64,000 bases of DNA from NCBI GenBank assembly GCA_963532425.1, contig CAUSKK010000008.1:1-64000 (forward strand), given 5' to 3'. Below the pieces are notes generated by a model. That model was not told the DNA's origin. It saw only the letters and a list, made by a program, of their open reading frames with translations, and searched no databases. Numbering within the stretch: the first letter of the stretch is position 1; the number at the start of each line of letters is the position of its first letter. Below are positions 17,373 through 25,094 of the stretch, piece by piece. A program made the translations under genes and the position numbers. This stretch comes from CAUSKK01 sp963532425 (lineage in GTDB: Bacteria > Pseudomonadota > Gammaproteobacteria > Cardiobacteriales > Cardiobacteriaceae).

Positions 17373-18662
17373 TTAGAACAGCGGCCGGCGCATGATGGTT
17401 TGGCTGCGGTCGGGGCCGGTGGAGACGATGTCGATGGGCAGGGCCAGCTGCCGTTCCAGATAGGCCACATAGTCCCGGGCCGCCGGCGGCAGTTCCTCAA
17501 AGCGGGCAATGCCAACGGTGCTTTGCTGCCAGCCGGGCAGGGTCTCGTAGACCGGCACACAGCGGGCCAGCTGGTCGGCGCCAAGGGGAGCCACCGCCAG
17601 CCGCTGGCCGTCGAGCTCATAGGCGACGCAGACCTGAATTTCGGCCAAATCGTCGAGCACGTCCAGCTTGGTCATGCACAGGCCACTCAGGCTGGAATTG
17701 ATGATGCCCCGGCGCAGGGCCGGCACGTCAAACCAGCCACAGCGGCGCTGGCGGCCGGTGGTGGCGCCGAATTCCTGGCCGCGCTCGGCCAGATGCTGGC
17801 CCAGGGCGTCGCAGCGTTCGGTGGGGAAGGGGCCGCCGCCCACGCGGGTGGTGTAGGCCTTGATGATGCCCAGCACATAGTCCAAATCGCGCGGGCCAAT
17901 GCCGGTGCCACAGGCGGCGCCGCCGGCCGAGGTGTTGGAGGAGGTAACGAAGGGATAGGTGCCGTGGTCAATGTCCAGCAGGGCCCCCTGGGCGCCCTCG
18001 AAGATGATGTTGTGGCCGGCGCGGCGGTGTTCCACCAGGGCCAGGGTTACATCGTCGGCCAGGGCCAGCACCCGCTCGCGCTGGGCCAGACACTCGGCCA
18101 GGGTGGCGGCATAGTCCACCGCCGGGGCGTGGTAGTACCGGGTCAGCTGGAAATTGTGGTAGTCCAACAGGGCCGCCAGCCGCTCGCCGAAGGCCCGCTC
18201 GTCGCGCAAATCACCAAGGCGCAGGCCCCGGCGGGCGATTTTGTCCTCGTAGGCCGGGCCGATGCCCCGGCCGGTGGTGCCGATTTTATTGGCGCCCTTG
18301 GCCGCCTCGCGCACCTGGTCAAGGGCCACGTGGCTAGGCAGTATCAGGGCGCAGCTGTTGGACAGGCGCAGCCGCTGGGCCACCGGCACCCCCTGGGCCT
18401 CCAGGGCATCGATTTCCGTCAGCAGGGCCGTCAGCGACAGCACCACGCCGTTGGCAATGTAACTGCGCACGCCGTCGTGCAGAATGCCCGAGGGAATCAG
18501 GTGCAGGACGGTTTTCCGGCCGTTGATGACCAGCGTATGACCGGCATTGTGGCCGCCCTGGAAGCGCACCACCGCCTGGGCCTGGGCGGTGAGCAAATCC
18601 ACCACCTTGCCCTTGCCCTCATCGCCCCACTGGGCGCCGATTACCACAAGATTTTTACCCAT
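17373..18662 (-). CDS. purA: Adenylosuccinate synthetase
   Basis: A 429-residue enzyme that joins IMP and aspartate using GTP, the first step from IMP to AMP. The N-terminus MGKNLVVIGAQWGDEGKGKVVDLL carries the GTP/IMP loop, GHNAGHTLVI the catalytic His, and GTTGRGIGPAYEDK the IMP site; TTGRQRRCGWFD is near the nucleotide pocket. Length is normal. It is the last gene of hfq-hflX-hflK-hflC-DUF2065-purA, the order seen in E. coli and relatives, and ends at a strong terminator. GAGGAA precedes the ATG. Confidence 0.97.
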   Translation of the reverse strand: MGKNLVVIGAQWGDEGKGKVVDLLTAQAQAVVRFQGGHNAGHTLVINGRKTVLHLIPSGILHDGVRSYIANGVVLSLTALLTEIDALEAQGVPVAQRLRLSNSCALILPSHVALDQVREAAKGANKIGTTGRGIGPAYEDKIARRGLRLGDLRDERAFGERLAALLDYHNFQLTRYYHAPAVDYAATLAECLAQRERVLALADDVTLALVEHRRAGHNIIFEGAQGALLDIDHGTYPFVTSSNTSAGGAACGTGIGPRDLDYVLGIIKAYTTRVGGGPFPTERCDALGQHLAERGQEFGATTGRQRRCGWFDVPALRRGIINSSLSGLCMTKLDVLDDLAEIQVCVAYELDGQRLAVAPLGADQLARCVPVYETLPGWQQSTVGIARFEELPPAARDYVAYLERQLALPIDIVSTGPDRSQTIMRRPLF

Positions 18663-18684
18663 ATCTATTCCTCAATTGTCTTGG

Positions 18685-18867
18685 CTAGCGCAGCAGCCAC
18701 AGCAACAGCAGCGCGCTGGCACAGAGGCCCAGGCCGATGCGCTGCAGCACCGCGTCCGGCAGCCGTTGCAGTTCGTTCATGGTCCGGCGCCACAGCCGTG
18801 GCGCAATCCCGATGAACAGACCCTCCAGAAAAAAGGCCATGGCACTGGCCAGCAGCCAGATTTTCAC
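18685..18867 (-). CDS. DUF2065 small membrane protein (YjeT-like)
   Basis: A 60-residue protein with two hydrophobic helices (about 2-22 and 44-59) separated by RRTMNELQRLPDAVLQRIG. Its size, the motif G..P..WRR...L..LP...LR..GL and its place between hflC and purA identify the YjeT/DUF2065 family, a conserved inner-membrane protein without an assigned biochemical role. Its start overlaps the hflC stop by four bases, so it is coupled to hflC. I see no reason to propose a function beyond a possible link to the HflKC complex. Confidence 0.85.
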   Translation of the reverse strand: MKIWLLASAMAFFLEGLFIGIAPRLWRRTMNELQRLPDAVLQRIGLGLCASALLLLWLLR

Positions 18868-19772
18868 GGCTGGCCCGTCGGCGGCACCACGGGTTCGGCG
18901 GCGCGCAGATAGCGGAAGAACTGGCTATCCGGCGCCACAATCAGCGTGTTTTTCTCGCCGCTGCTCAAGCTCTGGCCGTAGGCGTTCATGGACCGCCAGA
19001 ACTGGTAGAACTCCAAATCCTGGCCGTAGCCCTCGGCATAGAGTTTGGCCGCCTCGGCGTCGGCCTCACCGCGCACAATCTGGGCCTCCTGCTGGGCCTG
19101 GGCCAGGGTTTCGGCGGCCTCCCGCTCGGCGTTGGCGCGGATAACCTGGGATTTCTCCTCGCCCTGGGCGCGCAGGCTCTTGGAGACGCGCTCGCGCTCG
19201 GCCCGCATGCGCTCGAAGACGTGGTCGCGGATGTCATCGGAGAAGTCGATGCGTTTCAGGCGCACATCGACGATTTCAATGCCATAGCGGCGCAGAGCCT
19301 CGCCCTGCAGCTGCTTGGCGATGCTGTCCATGATGGAACCCCGACCCTCCACCAGCGTTTCCTTGACGGTGTATTTGACGAATTCGCCGCGCAGGCCCTC
19401 CTTGACCAGCTGGTCAAGCAGGCTGCCGGCCCGGTCCAGGCTGCCCTGGACGCTGGTGTAGAAGGTGCGCAGGTCTTTGATGCGCCATTCGACGAAATAG
19501 TCCACCAGCAGCCATTTTTTCTCGTTGGTCATGAACATTTCCGGTTCCACGTCCAGCCGCTGCAGGCGCGCATCGAAATATTCCACCCGCTGCAGGAACG
19601 GCATTTTCACCTTGAGGCCGGCGCTCTCCTGGGTGGAAACCAGGCGCTGGAACTGGGTAACCACCGCCAGCTGCCGTTCGCTCACCACGTAGAGGGTGTT
19701 CAGGCCCAGAAACAGCGCCGCCACCAGGACGGCAATAAAAAGATTTAGACGATTATTCATAGCAGTATCCAT
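18864..19772 (-). CDS. hflC: HflC, SPFH-domain protease modulator
   Basis: A 302-residue membrane-anchored SPFH/prohibitin protein that with HflK forms the large periplasmic complex surrounding and modulating the FtsH protease. One N-terminal helix (about residues 9-30) is followed by the SPFH domain (VSERQLAVVTQFQRLV onward) and a long Ala/Glu/Arg-rich helical region (RAERERVSKSLRAQGEEKSQVIRANAERE) typical of HflC coiled coils. AGGAG five bases before ATG 19772 supports that start. It follows hflK by eight bases. Confidence 0.94.
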   Translation of the reverse strand: MDTAMNNRLNLFIAVLVAALFLGLNTLYVVSERQLAVVTQFQRLVSTQESAGLKVKMPFLQRVEYFDARLQRLDVEPEMFMTNEKKWLLVDYFVEWRIKDLRTFYTSVQGSLDRAGSLLDQLVKEGLRGEFVKYTVKETLVEGRGSIMDSIAKQLQGEALRRYGIEIVDVRLKRIDFSDDIRDHVFERMRAERERVSKSLRAQGEEKSQVIRANAEREAAETLAQAQQEAQIVRGEADAEAAKLYAEGYGQDLEFYQFWRSMNAYGQSLSSGEKNTLIVAPDSQFFRYLRAAEPVVPPTGQP

Positions 19773-19780
19773 GGCCGCTC

Positions 19781-21052
19781 CTAGCGTTGCCGGCTGCGCA
19801 GGTCAGGGGCCGGGGCCGGAGCCGGGGCGGCGGGGGCTGGGACCGGCTGGACGCCGGGCGTCGGCGCGGGGGCCGTCGGACTGGGCTGGGGGGCCGTCAG
19901 CAGCGGCAGCAGGGCCGGGCCGGTGCTGGCGCCCAGATTGATGATGGGACGGCTGTCCGGCGCGTCCACAATCACCTTCTGGCTGTTGCCGTAGACGGCG
20001 GTCATGGTGTCCAGATAGAGGCGCTCGCGCATCACTTCCTTATTCAGGCGGTAGGCCTGGAGCAGGTTTTGGAAGCGGCTCACGTCGGCCTTGGCCTGGG
20101 CCAGCACCTGGGCCTTGTAGGCCTGGGCGCCCTGGCGCAGCTGTTCGGCCTCACCGCGCGCGCTGGGCAGGCGCTGGTTGGCGTAGGCCTCGGCCTGGAG
20201 CCGGGCCCGTTCCTCGTCCTCGCGGGCGCGCACAGCGTCCTCGAAGGCGTCCTGCACCTCGGCCGGGGCGCGGGCGTCCTGCAGTTCAAAGGCGACGATT
20301 TCAATGCCCAAATCGTACTGCTTGAGGATATTCACCATGATTTGCTTCGCCTGCTCCGGCCACTCGTTGCGCTTGTCGCGCAGAATGTCATCGACGGTGT
20401 TGGCGCCGACCACCTCGCGAATGGCCGAAACCACGATGTCCTCCAGCACCTTATCCGGCTGGTGAGCGGTGAAGAGGAAGCGCTTCGCGTCCTGGACGCG
20501 ATATTGGACGGTGGCGCCGATTTCGACGATGTTTTCATCGCTGGTCAGCATCTGGCCGGTGCGCTGTTCCTTGGTGCTGGCCCGGCCCTTCTGGGTTTTG
20601 AGCTCGCCGACGCGCATAGTGGCAATGGAGGTTACATTGACCTTCTCCACCCGGCCCAGCGGCGCCGGCCAGTTCCAGTTCAGACCGGCCTGGGTGGTGG
20701 CCTGGTATTTGCCGAGGAAGGTTTCGACGCCGTGTTCGCGTTCCTGGACGGTGTAGAAGCCCAGGGCCAGCCAGAGCAGCAGGCCGAGGGCGACGCCGAC
20801 GGCGAGCAGTCGCGGACTCGGCCCGCTCAGCAGCGGCCCGTCGTTGCCGGAGTTGGGGGCCGGGGGCCGGTTGGGGTCGCGGCCAATCAGCCGGTTGAAA
20901 AGTTCGTCCAAATCCGGCGGCTGGTCGGGATTTTTCGACGGCTTGGGCGGTTCCTCGTTGGGATTGTGTTCATCGCGGCCATAGACCGAAGCGGCGAAGC
21001 GCTTCGGGGCCAGGCGGCGGGCCGCGATAAAGCTCAGAAAAAAATTAAACAT
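19781..21052 (-). CDS. hflK: HflK, SPFH-domain protease modulator
   Basis: A 423-residue partner of HflC. The N-terminus has a polar Pro-rich stretch with PPDLDELFNRLIGRD, a conserved HflK signature, then a membrane helix at about residues 79-98 (LLAVGVALGLLLWLALGFYTV), the SPFH domain, and an Ala/Glu-rich helical region. The tail after about residue 375 is unusually Pro/Ala-rich. The first ~25 residues (MFNFFLSFIAARRLAPKRF) are atypical and include a Lys-Arg-Phe encoded by a GAAGCGCTTC copy near 20994, so the mature start may be later. It begins four bases after hflX ends. Confidence 0.93.
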   Translation of the reverse strand: MFNFFLSFIAARRLAPKRFAASVYGRDEHNPNEEPPKPSKNPDQPPDLDELFNRLIGRDPNRPPAPNSGNDGPLLSGPSPRLLAVGVALGLLLWLALGFYTVQEREHGVETFLGKYQATTQAGLNWNWPAPLGRVEKVNVTSIATMRVGELKTQKGRASTKEQRTGQMLTSDENIVEIGATVQYRVQDAKRFLFTAHQPDKVLEDIVVSAIREVVGANTVDDILRDKRNEWPEQAKQIMVNILKQYDLGIEIVAFELQDARAPAEVQDAFEDAVRAREDEERARLQAEAYANQRLPSARGEAEQLRQGAQAYKAQVLAQAKADVSRFQNLLQAYRLNKEVMRERLYLDTMTAVYGNSQKVIVDAPDSRPIINLGASTGPALLPLLTAPQPSPTAPAPTPGVQPVPAPAAPAPAPAPDLRSRQR

Positions 21053-21056
21053 ATCC

Positions 21057-22346
21057 TTACTCGTCCTCTGGGGGTGAATCGTGCAAAGTTAGGGGCCGGG
21101 CCTGGCCGGCGGTCAGCTGCTGGAAGCGCTTCGCCGGCAACCGCAGTTGCAGCCAGAGCCGGCCGGCGGCGTCGCTGCGTTCGGCCTGGACGAAGCGCTC
21201 CCGGTAGAGCGCCGAGCGCAGACCCTCCAGGCCGGCTTCGATGCAGAGCCAGCCGCGTTGCTCGTCCCGGCGGAAAAAGTCCACGATGGCCGTACGCAGC
21301 AGCTCGACGCCGGCGCCGGTCAAAGCACTGAGGAAGACCCGGCTGACCTGGCCGTGTTCATCGTATTGCACGGCCGGTTCGGCCCCGGTTTTATCAATCT
21401 TGTTATAAACCCGAATGGTGGGAAGGGCGGCGGCGCCGATGTCGGTGAGCACCTCCTCCACCACCGCCTCCCGGTCGAGGCGGTCGTTGTCGGCGATGTC
21501 GATGACCTGCAGGATAAGCTGGGCATAGACCGTCTCTTCCAGCGTCGATTTGAACGCCTCCACCAGCTCGTGGGGCAGCTGGCTGACGAAACCGACGGTA
21601 TCGGCGAGGAGAATGGTTTGGCCGTCGTCGGGGCTGAGCCGGCGCCAGGTGGGGTCCAGGGTGGCGAAGAGCTGGTCCTTGGCCAGCACCTCGGCCCGGG
21701 TCAGGGCGTTGAACAGGGTGGATTTGCCCGAGTTGGTATAGCCGGCCAGGGCCACCGTTGGCAGGTCGGAACGGGACTGGCGCACCTGGGCGCGCTGCTT
21801 TTCTACCCGGCTGAGCCGGGCCTGCAGCTGTTTGATGCGGGCGCCGAGCAGGCGGCGGTCGGTTTCCAGCTGGGTTTCGCCGGGGCCACGCAGGCCGATG
21901 CCGCCCTTCTGGCGCTCCAGGTGGGTCCAGCCGCGCACCAGCCGGGTGGACAGGTGTTTGAGCTGGGCCAGTTCCACCTGCAATTTGCCCTCGTGGCTGC
22001 GGGCGCGCTGGGCGAAGATGTCCAGCACCAGACCGCTGCGGTCCAGCACCCGGGCCTCGCAGAGCCGTTCCAGATTGCGTTCCTGGGACGGCGACAGCGG
22101 CGCATTGACAATGACCAGCTCCGCGCCCAGCGCCTTCACCCGTTCGGCCAGCGCCTCGGCCTGGCCCTTGCCGATGTAGTAGCGCGGCTCGATGTCGTTG
22201 CGGTTGAAATTCTCCAAAAAAAGAATTTCAGCGCCGGCGGCCGAGGCCAGCAGCTGAAATTCTTCGATAACGGCCGGGTCGGCGCTGCCGCCGACGCTCA
22301 CCTGCACAAGTGCGGTTTTCTCACCGCCACTGGGACGGGCAAACAC
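21057..22346 (-). CDS. hflX: GTPase HflX
   Basis: A 429-residue ribosome-associated GTPase that splits stalled 70S ribosomes under stress. The N-terminal HflX domain holds NPVNAPLSPSQERNLE-like sequence (VIVNAPLSPSQERNLER) and the GPGETQLETDRR linker; the G domain has the P-loop ALAGYTNSGKSTLFN, switch/G3 LLADTVGFVSQLP and G4 YNKIDKT. Start is GTG 22346, two bases after the hfq stop, with the TAAAGG of the hfq end as Shine-Dalgarno. Length is normal. Part of the hfq-hflX-hflK-hflC operon. Confidence 0.95.
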   Translation of the reverse strand: MFARPSGGEKTALVQVSVGGSADPAVIEEFQLLASAAGAEILFLENFNRNDIEPRYYIGKGQAEALAERVKALGAELVIVNAPLSPSQERNLERLCEARVLDRSGLVLDIFAQRARSHEGKLQVELAQLKHLSTRLVRGWTHLERQKGGIGLRGPGETQLETDRRLLGARIKQLQARLSRVEKQRAQVRQSRSDLPTVALAGYTNSGKSTLFNALTRAEVLAKDQLFATLDPTWRRLSPDDGQTILLADTVGFVSQLPHELVEAFKSTLEETVYAQLILQVIDIADNDRLDREAVVEEVLTDIGAAALPTIRVYNKIDKTGAEPAVQYDEHGQVSRVFLSALTGAGVELLRTAIVDFFRRDEQRGWLCIEAGLEGLRSALYRERFVQAERSDAAGRLWLQLRLPAKRFQQLTAGQARPLTLHDSPPEDE

Positions 22347-22348
22347 CT

Positions 22349-22642
22349 TTAATAGAGTGGGTCGCGCGGCTGCAGGCTGGCCTCATCGCCGGGGCCGTCG
22401 CCCTCATCCGTTGGCGTGTGTAGCTTCACCGGCCGGGTGGGCACGATGGTGGAAATGGCGTGTTTGTAAACCATCTGGGCGATGTTGTTATTGCGGAGAA
22501 CCAGCACGAAGGCATCGAAGGATTCAACTGTGCCCTGCAGTTTGATGCCATTGACCAGATAGACGGCCACCGGGTTGCGGGTTTTGCGAAGTTCGTTGAG
22601 GTAGGGGTCCTGCAGCGCGTGCTGGGGCGTGGATTTCGTCAT
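22349..22642 (-). CDS. hfq: RNA chaperone Hfq
   Basis: A 97-residue Sm-fold protein that binds small RNAs and mRNAs as a hexameric ring. LQDPYLNELRKTRNPVAVYLVNGIKLQGTVESFD is the Sm1 region and VYKHAISTIVP the Sm2 motif with the distal/proximal site residues. A short acidic C-terminal tail follows (TDEGDGPGDEAS). It is the first gene of the hfl operon. miaA, the usual upstream neighbour, is missing; rho lies 34 bases upstream on the same strand instead. Confidence 0.96.
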   Translation of the reverse strand: MTKSTPQHALQDPYLNELRKTRNPVAVYLVNGIKLQGTVESFDAFVLVLRNNNIAQMVYKHAISTIVPTRPVKLHTPTDEGDGPGDEASLQPRDPLY

Positions 22643-22676
22643 TGCTAATTTACCTATTTACTGAAAAATGCTTACT

Positions 22677-23939
22677 TTACTTGGCGTTCTTCATCATTTG
22701 AAAGAACTCTTCGTTGGTCTTCGTAACCCGCAGCCGTTCCAGCAGGAATTCGCTGGCCTGAATCTCGTCCATGGGGTGCAGAATTTTGCGAAGTATCCAA
22801 ATCTTTTGCAGGGTGTCGCTATCAACCATCAGCTCTTCGCGGCGGGTGCCGGAGGGGTTAATATCAATAGCCGGGAAGATGCGTTTTTCGGCGATGCGCC
22901 GGTTGAGATGCACCTCCATATTGCCGGTACCTTTAAATTCTTCGTAGATAACCTCGTCCATCTTGGAGCCGGTGTCAATCAGGGCCGTGGCAATGATGGT
23001 CAGCGAGCCGGCCTCCTCCGTATTCCGGGCGGCGCCAAAGAAGCGCTTCGGCCGCTGCAGGGCGTTGGCATCGACGCCGCCGGTGAGAATGCGACCGGAG
23101 GCCGGCGTGATGGTGTTGTAGGCCCGGGCCAGGCGGGTGATGGAATCGCAGAGAATGACCACATCCTTGCGGTGTTCCACCAGCCGTTTGGCCTTCTCAA
23201 TGGCCATTTCCGCCACCTGCACGTGGCGGGCCGGCGGCTCGTCGAAGGTGGAAGAGATAACCTCGCCACGCACCGAACGCTGCATTTCCGTTACCTCCTC
23301 CGGACGCTCGTCGATGAGCAGCACCATCAGATAGCATTCCGGGTGGTTGTGGGTGATGGAGGAGGCAATGTTCTGCAGCATCACGGTTTTACCGGCCTTG
23401 GGCGGTGAAACGATGAGGCCCCGCTGGCCCTTGCCTATGGGGGCAATCAAATCAATCATGCGGGCCGTGATGTCCTCGCTGCTGCCGTTGCCAATTTCCA
23501 GCTTGAGCTGGTCTTCGGCGTGGAGCGGCGTCAGGTTTTCAAAGAGAATTTTGTGTTTGGCCACGCTGGCATCGTCAAAATTGATGCTGGTGATGCGGTT
23601 GAGGGCGAAATAGCGCTCGTTGTCCTTGGGCGGGCGGATGCGGCCGCTGATGAGGTCGCCGGTGCGCAGATTGCAGCGGCGAATAAGATTCGGCGAGACG
23701 TAAATATCGTCAGGGCTGGCCTGATAGGAGTTGATTTCCGAACGCAGAAAGCCGTAGCCATCGGGCAGCAGTTCCAGCGTGCCTTCGCCGCTGATTTCTT
23801 CGCCGTTTTTCATCATTTCTTTGCTGATGGCAAAGATGAGTTCCTGTTTGCGTTTGCGGGAAATATCTTCCAGCCCCATGGATTCCGCTAGTTCGATAAT
23901 CTCTTGGGGCGATTTGAGTTTTAAATCGCTTAAATTCAT
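22677..23939 (-). CDS. rho: Transcription termination factor Rho
   Basis: A 420-residue hexameric RNA helicase that ends transcription. It has the N-terminal three-helix Rho domain (MNLSDLKLKSPQEIIELAESMGL), the cold-shock-like RNA-binding fold (LELLPDGYGFLRS), P-loop SPPKAGKTVMLQNIA, Walker B MVLLIDERPEEVTEM and the R-loop region. Length is normal. It lies downstream of trxA with a 61-base gap that contains a GCGCAC hairpin (23969-23988), and it uses a weak ribosome-binding site, which would suit the leader autoregulation known for rho. Confidence 0.96.
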   Translation of the reverse strand: MNLSDLKLKSPQEIIELAESMGLEDISRKRKQELIFAISKEMMKNGEEISGEGTLELLPDGYGFLRSEINSYQASPDDIYVSPNLIRRCNLRTGDLISGRIRPPKDNERYFALNRITSINFDDASVAKHKILFENLTPLHAEDQLKLEIGNGSSEDITARMIDLIAPIGKGQRGLIVSPPKAGKTVMLQNIASSITHNHPECYLMVLLIDERPEEVTEMQRSVRGEVISSTFDEPPARHVQVAEMAIEKAKRLVEHRKDVVILCDSITRLARAYNTITPASGRILTGGVDANALQRPKRFFGAARNTEEAGSLTIIATALIDTGSKMDEVIYEEFKGTGNMEVHLNRRIAEKRIFPAIDINPSGTRREELMVDSDTLQKIWILRKILHPMDEIQASEFLLERLRVTKTNEEFFQMMKNAK

Positions 23940-23968
23940 AGGCTAATGAAAAGATGGGAGCGGGGGTG

Positions 23969-23988
23969 GCGCACAAGAGAATGTGCGC
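23969..23988 (-). promoter_or_regulatory. Hairpin in the rho leader
   Basis: Perfect inverted repeat GCGCAC/GTGCGC with an 8-base loop, between trxA and rho, no T-run. It may be a leader structure or a processing point; role inferred only. Confidence 0.4.
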
Positions 23989-24000
23989 GCGGGGGAGAAA

Positions 24001-24324
24001 TTAGAGATAGGGATTAACGAGATTGTGCAGGTCGGCCTTGCTGCGGTTGCCGAGCTCGTGGTTTACGGCCTGACCGTCTTTGAAGACCACCAGCGTGGGA
24101 ATGGAGCGAATGCCGAACTGGGCGGCCAGATTGGGGTTGGCGTCCACATCAATTTTCACCACCAGCACCTTGCCTTCAACTTCGGCGGCGAAGGCCTCCA
24201 GGGTGGGGGCCAGCATTTTGCAGGGGCCACACCAGGTCGCCCAGAAATCAACCAGCACGGGCAACGGGGACTTTAAAACAACCTCTTCAAAATTGGCTTC
24301 GGAAACCGCTTGGGGTTTACTCAT
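24001..24324 (-). CDS. trxA: Thioredoxin
   Basis: A 107-residue disulfide reductase with the classic active site FWATWCGPCKML, cis-Pro loop SIPTLVVFKDG, and normal length. ATG 24324 is chosen for its homology to other thioredoxins and the CGGAG located six bases upstream; the longer frame starting at 24369 would add an unrelated hydrophobic leader. It precedes rho, a conserved gammaproteobacterial pair. Its likely promoter lies in the end of pyrE, and the leader contains a terminator-like hairpin. Confidence 0.96.
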   Translation of the reverse strand: MSKPQAVSEANFEEVVLKSPLPVLVDFWATWCGPCKMLAPTLEAFAAEVEGKVLVVKIDVDANPNLAAQFGIRSIPTLVVFKDGQAVNHELGNRSKADLHNLVNPYL

Positions 24325-24357
24325 AAAAAACTCCGAGAAAATTAGCGCAGGGCTAAA

Positions 24358-24390
24358 AAGAAAAAACACGACTAAGAATTTAGTCGTGTT
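24358..24390 (-). terminator. Terminator/attenuator between pyrE and trxA
   Basis: Perfect 11-base inverted repeat AACACGACTAA/TTAGTCGTGTT (24365-24375 and 24380-24390) with a 4-base loop, followed on the minus strand by TTTTTTCTTTTT. It should end pyrE transcription, but it also lies inside the leader from the trxA promoter. Confidence 0.8.
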
Positions 24391-24414
24391 ACGAAAGGGT
24401 AAAACGAGCGTCCA

Positions 24415-24443
24415 ATTATAGGGACTTGGCGCTATTTCTGCAA
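24415..24443 (-). promoter_or_regulatory. Sigma70-type promoter of trxA
   Basis: On the minus strand TTGCAG (24438-24443), exactly 17 bases, then TATAAT (24415-24420). It overlaps the last codons of pyrE. Best promoter match in the window. Confidence 0.65.
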
Positions 24444-25085
24444 CGCATAGCGCTGGCGGTAGGCCTGGAGTCGCGGCAGATTGGCCCGCAGGGTTTCATC
24501 GTCGCCACTGAAGCTCAGCAGGTCATCGAGGGTGAGCAGCGCCTCACAGTGAAGCGCTTCCTCCTCGGCCAGCAGGGTCAGGGCCGTGGCCCGCTCGTTG
24601 AGGGCCTCCTGGCGGTCGAGAATGACCAGCACCGCCGTGGGCGTGGCGCCCTGGTCACGCAGCAGGGCCAGCGACTGGCGAATGGCGGTGCCGGCGGTCA
24701 GGACATCATCGAGAATCAGCACCCGGCGGCCGCGCAGCTCGGCGCCCACCAGCCAGCCGCCCTCGCCGTGGTCCTTGGCCTCCTTGCGGTTGAAGGCCCA
24801 GGGCAGGGACTGGCCGGTGCGGCGATAGAGCTCGGTTGCCACCGCCGCCACCAGCGGAATGCCCTTGTAGGCCGGGCCGAAGAGCGCTTCCACCGGCCCG
24901 GGCAGGGCGAGGATTTTCTCCACATAGGCCGCCGCCAGCACGGCCAGAGCCTGGCCGTCGTTGAAGGCACCGGCGTTGAAAAAGTAGGGGCTCTGGCGCC
25001 CGGATTTCAGGGTGAACTCGCCGAAACGAAGCGCTCCCCCCCGGAGGGCCTGCTGGAGCAATTCCCGTTGGCTGGTGCTGAGCAT
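24432..25085 (-). CDS. pyrE: Orotate phosphoribosyltransferase
   Basis: A 217-residue enzyme that transfers orotate to PRPP, giving OMP in pyrimidine synthesis. It shows FTLKSGRQSPYFFNAGAF near the N-terminus, the AYKGIPL loop (FGPAYKGIPLVAAVA), KDHGEGGWLVGA with the flexible-loop lysines, and the PRPP motif VLILDDVLTAGTAI. Length is typical. It starts nine bases after the clpB stop, with AGGGGG upstream, so it is probably cotranscribed with clpB, which is an odd pairing. A strong hairpin terminator follows. Confidence 0.96.
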   Translation of the reverse strand: MLSTSQRELLQQALRGGALRFGEFTLKSGRQSPYFFNAGAFNDGQALAVLAAAYVEKILALPGPVEALFGPAYKGIPLVAAVATELYRRTGQSLPWAFNRKEAKDHGEGGWLVGAELRGRRVLILDDVLTAGTAIRQSLALLRDQGATPTAVLVILDRQEALNERATALTLLAEEEALHCEALLTLDDLLSFSGDDETLRANLPRLQAYRQRYALQK

Positions 25086-25094
25086 GGCGACCCC

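Noticed and set aside
22308..22316. AAGTGCGGT, the Pasteurellaceae uptake-sequence core, inside hflX
   Set aside because: A single chance copy; no enrichment in the window.
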